A program made the position numbers and the translations under genes. A DNA stretch of 64,000 nt. Origin: Osedax fenrisi (Eukaryota; Annelida; Polychaeta; Sabellida; Siboglinidae). Under the pieces are notes generated by a model. It was given only the letters and a program-made list of their open reading frames with translations. It did not search any database and had not been told where the DNA came from. Below, in pieces: positions 54,384 to 64,000 of this stretch (its first letter is position 1; each line of letters begins with the position of its first letter). Location of the stretch: assembly GCA_964019155.1 (NCBI GenBank), contig OZ025244.1, positions 28,233,495-28,297,494 of the forward strand, given 5' to 3'.

Positions 54384-57300
54384 ATGGGAAAATATTATAG
54401 AAATTTATATCTTACACTTATGAATTTCTGTAAATATTAGGGAGGGTGGAGGTAGACCGAAAAATTAAATATAGATTAAAGAGAGAGATAATTAAAATAG
54501 AGAGAGGGAACAATTATAAAGAGATGGGTCTACCTATGGGAAAATATTATAGAAATTCATACATTAAACTTATGAATTTCTGTAAATATTAGGGAGGGTG
54601 GAGGTAGACCGAAAAATTAAAATATAGATTAAAGAGAAAGAGAGAGAGTTAAAATAGAGAGAAACAATTATACAGAGATAGGTCAACCTATGGGAAAATA
54701 TTATAGAAATTCATGCCTTACACTTATGAATTTCTGTAATTATTAGGGAGGGTGGAGGTAGACCGAAAAATTAAATATACATTAAGAGAGAGATAATTAA
54801 AATAGAGAGAGGGAACAATTATAAAGAGATAGGTCTACCTATGGGAAAATATTATAGAAATTCATACCTTACACTTATGAATTTCTGTAAATATTAGGGA
54901 GGGTGGAGGTAGACCGAAAAATTAAAATATAGATTAAAGAGAAAGAGAGAGAGAATTAAAATAGAGAGAGAAAAATTATACAGAGATAGGTCTACCTATG
55001 GGAAAATATTATAGAAATTCATACATTACACTTATGAATTTCTGTAAATATTAGGGAGGGTGGAGGTAGACCGAAAAATTAAATATAGATTAAAGAGAGA
55101 GAGAGGGGTAAAATAGAGAGAGAAACAATTATAAAGAGATAGATCTACCTATGGGAAAATATTATAGAAATTCATACCTTACACTTATGAATTTCTGTAA
55201 ATATTAGGGAGGGTGGAGGTAGACCGAAAAATTAAAATATAGATTAAAGAGAGAGATAGTTAAAATAGAGAGAGAAAAATTATAAAGAGATAGGTCAACC
55301 TATGGGAAAATATTATAGACATTCATATCTTACACTTATTAATTTCTGTAAATATTAGGTAGGGTGGAGGTAGACCGAAAAATTAAATATAGATTAAAGA
55401 GAGAGAGGGGTAAAATAGAGAGAGAAACAATTATAAAGAGATAGGTCTACCTATGGGAAAATATTATAGAAATTCATACCTTACACTTATGAATTTCTGT
55501 AAATATTAGGGAGGGTGGAGGTAGACCGAAAAATTAAAATATAGATTAAAGAGAGAGATAGTTAAAATAGAGAGAGAAACAATTATAAAGAGATAGGTCA
55601 ACCTATGGGAAAATATTATAGAAATTCATATCTTACACTTATGAATTTCTGTAAATATTAGGGAGGGTGGAGGTAGACCGAAAAATTAAATATAGATTAA
55701 AGAGAGAGAGAGAGAGAGAGAGAATTAAAATAGAGAGAGAAAAATTATACAGAGATAGGTCTACCTATGGGAAAATATTATAGAAATTCATACATTACAC
55801 TTATGAATTTCTGTAAATATTAGGGAGGGTGGAGGTAGACCGAAAAATTAAATATAGATTAAAGAGAGAGAGAGGGGTAAAATAGAGAGAGAAACAATTA
55901 TAAAGAGATAGATCTACCAATGGGAAAATATTATAGAAATTCATACCTTACACTTATGAATTTCTGTAAATATTAGGGAGGGTGGAGGTAGACCGAAAAA
56001 TTAAAATATAGATTAAAGAGAGAGATAGTTAAAATAGAGAGAGAAAAATTATAAAGAGATAGGTCAACCTATGGGAAAATATTATAGAAATTCATATCTT
56101 ACACTTATGAATTTCTGTAAATATTAGGGAGGGTGGAGGAGGTAGACCGAAAAATTAAAATATAGATTAAAGAGAGAGAGAGAGAATTAAAATAGTGAGA
56201 GAAACAATTATACAGAGATAGGTCTACCTATGGGAAAATATTATAGAAATTTATATCTTATACTTATGAATTTCTGTAAATATTAGGGAGGGTGGAGGTG
56301 GACCGAAAAATTAAAATATAGATTAAAGAGAGAGTGAGAGAATTAAAATAGAGAGAGAAATAATTATACAGAGATAGGTCTACATATGGGAAAATATTAT
56401 AGAAATTCATACATTACACTTATGAATTTCTGTAAATATTAGGGAGGGTGGAGGTAGACCGAAAAATTAAATATAGATTAAAGAGAGAGATAATTAAAAT
56501 AGAGAGAGGGAACAATTATAAAGAGATAGGTCTACCTATGGGAAAATATTATAGAAATTCATACCTTACACTTATGAATTTCTGTAAATATTAGGGAGGG
56601 TGGAGGTAGACCGAAAAATTAAATATAGATTAAAGAGAGGGAGAGGGGTAAAATAGAGAGAGAAACAATTATAAAGAGATAGGTCTACCTATGGGAAAAT
56701 ATTATAAAAATTCATACCTTACACTTATGAATTTCTGTAAATATTAGGGAGGGTGGAGGTAGACCGAAAAATTAAAATATAGATTAAAGAGAGAGATAGT
56801 TAAAATAGAGAGAGAAACAATTATAAAGAGATAGGTCAACCTATGGGAAAATATTATAGAAATTCATATCTTACACTTATGAATTTCTGTAAATATTAGG
56901 GAGGGTGGAGGAGGTAGACCGAAAAATTAAAATATAGATTAAAGAGAGAGAGAGAGAATTAAAATAGTGAGAGAAACAATTATACAGAGATAGGTCTACC
57001 TATGGGGAAATATTATAGAAATTCATACCTTACACTTATGAATTTCTGTAAATATTAGGGAGGGTGGAGATAGACCGAAAAATTAAAATATAGATTAAAG
57101 AGAGAGAGAGAGAGAGAATTAAAATAGAGAGAGAACAATTATACAGAGATAGGTCTACCTATGGGAAAATATTATAGAAATTCATACATTACACTTATGA
57201 ATTTCTGTAAATATTAGGGAGGGTGGAGGTAGACCGAAAAATTAAATATAGATTAAAGAGAGAGAGAGGGGTAAAATAGAGAGAGAAACAATTATAAAGA

Positions 57301-58656
57301 GATAGATCTACCAATGGGAAAATATTATAGAAATTCATACCTTACACTTATGAATTTCTGTAAATATTAGGGAGGGTGGAGGTAGACCGAAAAATTAAAA
57401 TATAGATTAAAGAGAGAGATAGTTAAAATAGAGAGAGACAAATTATAAAGAGATAGGTCAACCTATGGGAAAATATTATAGAAATTCATATCTTACACTT
57501 ATGAATTTCTGTAAATATTAGGGAGGGTGGAGGAGGTAGACCGAAAAATTAAAATATAGATTAAAGAGAGAGAGAGAGAATTAAAATAGTGAGAGAAACA
57601 ATTATACAGAGATAGGTCTACCTATGGGAAAATATTATAGAAATTTATATCTTATACTTATGAATTTCTGTAAATATTAGGGAGGGTGGAGGTGGACCGA
57701 AAAATTAAAATATAGATTAAAGAGAGAGAGAGAGAATTAAAATAGAGAGAGAAACAATTATACAGAGATAGGTCTACCTATGGGAAAATAATATAGAAAT
57801 TCATACATTACACTTATGAATTTCTGTAAATATTAGGGAGGGTGGAGGTAGACCGAAAAATTAAATATAGATTAAAGAGAGAGATAATTAAAATAGAGAG
57901 AGGGAACAATTATAAAGAGATAGGTCTACCTATGGGAAAATATTATAGAAATTCATACCTTACACTTATGAATTTCTGTAAATATTAGGGAAGGTGGAGG
58001 TAGACCGAAAAATTAAATATAGATTAAAGAGAGGGAGAGGGGTAAAATAGAGAGAGAAACAATTATAAAGAGATAGGTCTACCTATGGGAAAATATTATA
58101 GAAATTCATACCTTACACTTATGAATTTCTGTAAATATTAGGGAGGGTGGAGGTAGACCGAAAAATTAAAATATAGATTAAAGAGAGAGATAGTTAAAAT
58201 AGAGAGAGAAACAATTATAAAGAGATAGGTCAACCTATGGGAAAATATTATAGAAATTCATATCTTACACTTATGAATTTCTGTAAATATTAGGGAGGGT
58301 GGAGGTTGACCGAAAAATTAAAATATAGATTAAAGAGAGAGAGAGAGAGTTAAAATAGAGAGAGAAACAATTATAAAGTGATAGGTCTACCTATGGGAAA
58401 ATATTATAGAAATTCATACCTTACACTTATGAACTTCTGTAAATATTAGGGAAGGTGGAGGTAGACCGACAAATTAAAATATAGATTAAAGAGAGAGATA
58501 GTTAAAGAGAGAGAAGCAATTATACAGAGATAGGTCAACCTATGGGAAAATATTATAGAAATTCATACCTTACACTTATGAATTTCTGTAAATATTAGGG
58601 AGGGTGGAGGTAGACCGAAACATTTAAATATAGATTAGAACAAAATATAGTTAAAA
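54384..58656 (+). repeat. Monomer block 16 (about 27 monomers)
   Basis: Begins with L ending gagatgggtctacc and a G with cattaaactt. A J-type monomer near 55310 has agacattcat and cttattaattt, breaking both inner arms of the dyad. The E-F pair near 56.1 kb is followed by ctatggggaaat (57001) and gagacaaatt. The end repeats block 15 at an offset of 4,640 bp. Confidence 0.85.
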
Positions 58657-59023
58657 CGTGAACACGGGATAATTTATTCTATAAATTATCCCACAGAAAG
58701 AACCAGCACATACTGCAATACCGATAATGGAGGTCTACAGTTGATGGCCGGCAGTCTAATGTGAGGAGAAATACCGGTCCATCATATGGAATGCGTTAGT
58801 TACAACCATAGAATAATAGTATCATATACTAGTATATATTGTTACGTAAGATTATAATATAGTATGATATATTATAAGTAGAGTATCATCAATGATTTTC
58901 TAAGGAAAAATATAGTGAAATAATATAGTAGTGTAATTCGATTTTGTACGCAAAATATGACTAAGGATTAAAATATAGATTAGAGAAGGATATATATATA
59001 TAGTGAGAGAGAATGGTCTACCT
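58657..59023 (+). repeat. Insert copy 16, (TA)6, recombinant haplotype
   Basis: 367 bp with agcacat plus ggattaaaat, as in copy 15, and the lead monomer reads agattagaacaaaatatag. It lies 4,640 bp from copy 15 within the duplicated segment. Confidence 0.9.
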
Positions 59024-60372
59024 ATGGGAAAATATTATAGAAATTTATATCTTACACTTATGAATTTCTGTAAATATTAGGGAGGGTGGAGGTAGACCGA
59101 AAAATTAAATATAGATTAAAGAGAGAGATAATTAAAATAGAGAGAGGGAACAATTATAAAGAGATGGGTCTACCTATGGGAAAATATTATAGAAATTCAT
59201 ACATTACACTTATGAATTTCTGTAAATATTAGGGAGGGTGGAGGTAGACCGAAAAATTAAAATATAGATTAAAGAGAAAGAGAGAGAGTTAAAATAGAGA
59301 GAAACAATTATACAGAGATAGGTCAACCTATGGGAAAATATTATAGAAATTCATGCCTTACACTTATGAATTTCTGTAATTATTAGGGAGGGTGGAGGTA
59401 GACCGAAAAATTAAAATATAGATTAAAGAGAAAGAGAGAGAGAATTAAAATAGAGAGAGAAAAATTATACAGAGATAGGTCTACCTATGGGAAAATATTA
59501 TAGAAATTCATACATTACACTTATGAATTTCTGTAAATATTAGGGAGGGTGGAGGTAGACCGAAAAATTAAATATAGATTAAAGAGAGAGAGAGGGGTAA
59601 AATAGAGAGAGAAACAATTATAAAGAGATAGATCTACCTATGGGAAAATATTATAGAAATTCATACCTTACACTTATGAATTTCTGTAAATATTAGGGAG
59701 GGTGGAGGTAGACCGAAAAATTAAAATATAGATTAAAGAGAGAGAGGGGTAAAATAGAGAGAGAAACAATTATAAAGAGATAGGTCTACCTATGGGAAAA
59801 TATTATAGAAATTCATACCTTACACTTATGAATTTCTGTAAATATTAGGGAGGGTGGAGGTAGACCGAAAAATTAAAATATAGATTAAAGAGAGAGATAG
59901 TTAAAATAGAGAGAGAAACAATTATAAAGAGATAGGTCAACCTATGGGAAAATATTATAGAAATTCATAGCTTACACTTATGAATTTCTGTAAATATTAG
60001 GGAGGGTGGAGGTTGACCGAAAAATTAAAATATAGATTAAAGAGAGAGAGAGAGAGTTAAAATAGAGAGAGAAACAATTATAAAGTGATAGGTCTACCTA
60101 TGGGAAAATATTATAGAAATTCATACCTTACACTTATGAACTTCTGTAAATATTAGGGAGGGTGGAGGTTGACCGACAAATTAAAATATAGATTAAAGAG
60201 AGAGATAGTTAAAGAGAGAGGAACAATTATACAGAGATAGGTCAACCTATGGGAAAATATTATAGAAATTCATACCTTACACTTATGAACTTCTGTAATT
60301 TCTGTAAATATTAGGGAGGGTGTAGGTAGACCGAAAAATTGAAATATAGATTAGAAAAAAATATAGTGAAAA
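59024..60372 (+). repeat. Monomer block 17 (8 monomers plus longer lead monomer)
   Basis: L (gagatgggtctacc), G, H, C and D-like units, then a monomer with ttcatagcttac and ggaggttgaccg, and one with gaacttctg and gttgaccgac. The lead monomer is 124 bp, not 115, because of a 9-bp tandem duplication (ttctgtaatttctgtaa), and has gggtgtagg and gaaaaattgaaat. Confidence 0.85.
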
Positions 60373-60741
60373 CGTGAACACGGGATAATTTATTCTATAA
60401 ATTATCCCATAGAAAGAACCAGCGCATACTGCAATACCGATAATGGAGGTCTACAGTTGATGGCCGGCAGTCTAATGTGAGGAGAAATACCGGTCCCTCA
60501 TATGGAATGCGTTAGTTACAACCATAGAATAATAGTATCATATACTAGTATATATTGTTACGTAAGATTATAATATAGTATGATATATTATAAGTAGAGT
60601 ATCATCAATGATTTTCTAAGGAAAAATATAGTGAAATAATATAGTAGTGTAATTCGATTTTGTACGCAAAATATGACTAAGGATTAAAATATAGATTAGA
60701 GAAGGATATATATATATATAGTGAGAGAGAATGGTCTACCT
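60373..60741 (+). repeat. Insert copy 17, (TA)7
   Basis: 369 bp, haplotype 1 (agcgcat, ggattaaaat) with tatcccatag and accggtccctc, both shared only with copy 18. The left flank reads tatagtgaaaacg for tatagttaaaacg. Confidence 0.9.
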
Positions 60742-62394
60742 ATGGGAAAATATTATAGAAATTTATATCTTACACTTATGAATTTCTGTAAATATTAGGG
60801 AGGGTGGAGGTGGACCGAAAAATTAAAATATAGATTAAAGAGAGAGAGAGAGAATTAAAATAGTGAGAGAAACAATTATACAGAGATAGGTCTACCTATG
60901 GGAAAATATTATAGAAAGTCATACATTACACTTATGAATTTCTGTAAATATAAGGGAGGGTGGAGGTAGACCGAAAAATTAAAATATAGATTAAAGAGAG
61001 AGAGATAGTTAAAGAGAGAGAAACAATTATACAGAGATAGGTCAACCTATGGGAAAATATTATAGAAATTCATACCTTACACTTATGAATTTCTGTAAAT
61101 ATTAGGGAGGGTGGAGGTAGACCGAAAAATTAAATATAGATTAAAGAGAGAGATGATTAAAATAGAGAGAGGGAACAATTATAAAGAGATAGGTCTACCT
61201 ATGGGAAAATATTATAGAAATTCATACCTTACACTTATGAATTTCTATAAATATTAGGGAGGGTGGAGGTAGACTGAAAAATTAAAATATAGATTAAAGA
61301 GAGAGAGAGAGAATTAAAATAGAGAGAGAAAAATTATACAGAGATAGGTCTACCTATGGGAAAATATTATAGAAATTCATACATTACACTTATGAATTTC
61401 TGTAAATATTAGGGAGGGTGGAGGTAGACCGAAAAATTAAAATATAGATTAAAGAGAGAGAGAGAGTTAAAATAGAGAGAAACAATTATACAGAGATAGG
61501 TCAACCTATGGGAAAATATTATAGAAATTCATGCCTTACACTTATGAATTTCTGTAATTATTAGGGAGGGTGGAGGTAGACCGAAAAATTAAATATAGAT
61601 TAAAGAGAAAGAGAGAGAGTTAAAATAGAGAGAAACAATTATACAGAGAGAGGTCAACCTATGGGAAAATATTATAGAAATTCATGCCTTACACTTATGA
61701 ATTTCTGTAATTATTAGGGAGGGTGGAGGTAGACCGAAAAATTAAATATAGATTAAAGAGAGAGAGAGGGGTAAAATAGAGAGAGAAACAATTATAAAGA
61801 GATAGATCTACCTATGGGAAAATATTATAGAAATTCATACCTTACACTTATGAATTTCTGTAAATATTAGGGAGGGTGGAGGTAGACCGAAAAATTAAAA
61901 TATAGATTAAAGAGAGAGATAGTTAAAATAGAGAGAGAAACAATTATAAAGAGATAGGTCAACCTATGGGAAAATATTATAGAAATTCATATCTTACACT
62001 TATGAATTTCTGTAAATATTAGGGAGGGTGGAGGTTGACCGAAAAATTAAAATATAGATTAAAGAGAGAGAGAGAGAGTTAAAATAGAGAGAGAAACAAT
62101 TATAAAGTGATAGGTCTACCTATGGGAAAATATTATAGAAATTCATACCTTACACTTATGAACTTCTGTAAATATTAGTGAGGGTGGAGGTTGACCGACA
62201 AATTAAAATATAGATTAAAGAGAGAGATAGTTAAAGAGAGAGGAACAATTATACAGAGATAGGTCAACCTATGGGAAAATATTATAGAAATTCATACCTT
62301 ACACTTATGAACTTCTGTAATTTCTGTAAATATTAGGGAGGGTGTAGGTAGACCGAAAAATTGAAATATAGATTAGAAAAAAATATAGTGAAAA
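60742..62394 (+). repeat. Monomer block 18 (10 monomers plus longer lead monomer)
   Basis: The first monomer joins tttatatcttacac to ggtggacc and aatagtgagag. Next come gaaagtcatac with aaatataaggg, a K-like unit, an agatgattaaaat unit, a CpG-mutated gtagactgaaa unit, G, H, G-like, C, A-like, ggttgacc units and the 124-bp lead monomer. Confidence 0.85.
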
Positions 62395-62763
62395 CGTGAA
62401 CACGGGATAATTTATTCTATAAATTATCCCATAGAAAGAACCAGCGCATACTGCAATACCGATAATGGAGGTCTACAGTTGATGGCCGGCAGTCTAATGT
62501 GAGGAGAAATACCGGTCCCTCATATGGAATGCGTTAGTTACAACCATAGAATAATAGTATCATATACTAGTATATATTGTTACGTAAGATTATAATATAG
62601 TATGATATATTATAAGTAGAGTATCATCAATGATTTTCTAAGGAAAAATATAGAGAAATAATATAGTAGTGTAATTCGATTTTGTACGCAAAATATGACT
62701 AAGGATTAAAATATAGATTAGAGAAGGATATATATATATATAGTGAGAGAGAATGGTCTACCT
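62395..62763 (+). repeat. Insert copy 18, (TA)7
   Basis: 369 bp, sister of copy 17 at an offset of 2,022 bp (tatcccatag, accggtccctc). The only difference noticed is tatagagaaat for tatagtgaaat. Confidence 0.9.
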
Positions 62764-64000
62764 ATGGGAAAATATTATAGAAATTTATATCTTACACTTA
62801 TGAATTTCTGTAAATATTAGGGAGGGTGGAGGTGGACCGAAAAATTAAAATATAGATTAAAGAGAGAGAGAGAGAATTAAAATAGTGAGAGAAACAATTA
62901 TACAGAGATAGGTCTACCTATGGGAAAATATTATAGAAAGTCATACATTACACTTATGAATTTCTGTAAATATAAGGGAGGGTGGAGGTAGACCGAAAAA
63001 TTAAAATATAGATTAAAGAGAGAGAGATAGTTAAAGAGAGAGAAACAATTATACAGAGATAGGTCAACCTATGGGAAAATATTATAGAAATTCATACCTT
63101 ACACTTATGAATTTCTGTAAATATTAGGGAGGGTGGAGGTAGACCGAAAAATTAAATATAGATTAAAGAGAGAGATGATTAAAATAGAGAGAGGGAACAA
63201 TTATAAAGAGATAGGTCTACCTATGGGAAAATATTATAGAAATTCATACCTTACACTTATGAATTTCTATAAATATTAGGGAGGGTGGAGGTAGACTGAA
63301 AAATTAAAATATAGATTAAAGAGAGAGAGAGAGAATTAAAATAGAGAGAGAAAAATTATACAGAGATAGGTCTACCTATGGGAAAATATTATAGAAATTC
63401 ATACATTACACTTATGAATTTCTGTAAATATTAGGGAGGGTGGAGGTAGACCGAAAAATTAAAATATAGATTAAAGAGAGAGAGAGAGTTAAAATAGAGA
63501 GAAACAATTATACAGAGATAGGTCAACCTATGGGAAAATATTATAGAAATTCATACCTTACACTTATGAATTTCTGTAAATATTAGGGAGGGTGGAGGTA
63601 GACCGAAAAATTAAAATATAGATTAAAGAGAGAGATAGTTAAAATAGAGAGAGAAACAATTATAAAGAGATAGGTCAACCTATGGGAAAATATTATAGAA
63701 ATTCATAGCTTACACTTATGAATTTCTGTAAATATTAGGGAGGGTGGAGGTTGACCGAAAAATTAAAATATAGATTAAAGAGAGAGAGAGAGAGAGTTAA
63801 AATAGAGAGAGAAACAATTATAAAGTGATAGGTCTACCTATGGGAAAATATTATAGAAATTCATACCTTACACTTATGAACTTCTGTAAATATTAGGGAG
63901 GGTGGAGGTTGACCGACAAATTAAAATATAGATTAAAGAGAGAGATAGTTAAAGAGAGAGGAACAATTATACAGAGATAGGTCAACCTATGGGAAAATAT
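62764..64000 (+). repeat. Monomer block 19 (about 8 monomers, cut by the window end)
   Basis: Repeats block 18 at an offset of 2,022 bp until about 63550 (gaaagtcatac, agatgattaaaat, gtagactgaaa). It then switches to the series seen at 59.8-60.25 kb (ttcatagcttac, ggttgaccg, gttgaccgac). The array continues past base 64000. Confidence 0.85.

Larger units (their letters stand above)
1..64000 (+). repeat. Satellite DNA array, ~154-bp monomer, spans the whole window
   Basis: The same unit, starting atgggaaaatatt and ending ggtctacct or ggtcaacct, recurs head to tail from base 1 to base 64000, interrupted only by 18 copies of one 310-bp segment. Directly measured monomers are 151-160 bp; the differences lie mainly in the (GA)n run and in a 3-bp gga duplication. 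A counted type A monomer is 29% G+C with 32 G against 12 C on this strand. In the conserved first ~60 bp all six reading frames carry a stop, so nothing long can be translated. Organisation is that of eukaryotic heterochromatic satellite (family knowledge); centromeric or other location is inference. The family is not recognised, and neither end of the array is present. Confidence 0.97.

Noticed and set aside
1..64000. CRISPR array
   Set aside because: Repeats are ~154 bp and contiguous, with no unique spacers and no cas genes.
1..64000. rDNA intergenic spacer subrepeats
   Set aside because: No rRNA gene sequence occurs in 64 kb, far longer than a usual spacer.
1..64000. Hammerhead ribozyme in the satellite (known in some animal satellites)
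   Set aside because: The cgaaa element is present, but no ctgatga element at a suitable distance was found on either strand of the monomer or insert.

Overview
The whole 64 kb window is one tandemly repeated satellite DNA array. I find no protein-coding gene, rRNA, tRNA or autonomous transposon, and both window edges fall inside the array. The basic unit is a monomer of about 151-160 bp (mean near 154 bp, about 29% G+C), always head to tail in the same orientation. Block lengths imply roughly 360 full monomers. A long array of nucleosome-sized, AT-rich monomers organised in higher-order repeats is typical of eukaryotic centromeric, pericentromeric, subtelomeric or supernumerary-chromosome heterochromatin. 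I do not recognise the family and cannot name the organism.

Each monomer has two halves. The first (about 75 bp) carries a nested dyad: 9-bp outer arms ggtctacct / aggtagacc around 11-bp inner arms agaaattcata / tatgaatttct and a 9-nt loop. It is followed by a G-rich run, gggagggtggagg. The second half is a purine-rich tract with a (GA)n run of variable length, which causes most of the length variation. Diagnostic substitutions define about a dozen monomer types. I label them A-K and L, and a module A-B-C-D-E-F-(G-H) recurs.

The array is punctuated 18 times by a non-monomer segment of 310 bp. It is always joined at the same point of a truncated lead monomer and followed by a (TA)6-12 run and a monomer-like tail. 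All copies share both junctions and differ almost only by a few substitutions and TA number, so it was captured once and spread with the array. It contains a 27-bp hairpin, a 14-bp palindrome and a small hairpin.

Layout: 1-2430 type-defining monomers; 2431-2803 insert 1; 2804-10312 long block; 10313-15676 cluster of inserts 2-5; 15677-34909 two long blocks (9.3 and 9.5 kb) separated by insert 6, the first with a 3.54-kb tandem duplication; 34910-49301 insert-dense region (inserts 7-14) built from a two-insert unit of about 3.9 kb; 49302-58656 two blocks sharing a duplicated 2.3-kb segment around inserts 15 and 16; 58657-64000 inserts 16-18 with a 2,022-bp tandem duplication. The nesting of dimers, multi-monomer modules and multi-kb units, with shared private mutations, shows repeated unequal exchange or conversion.
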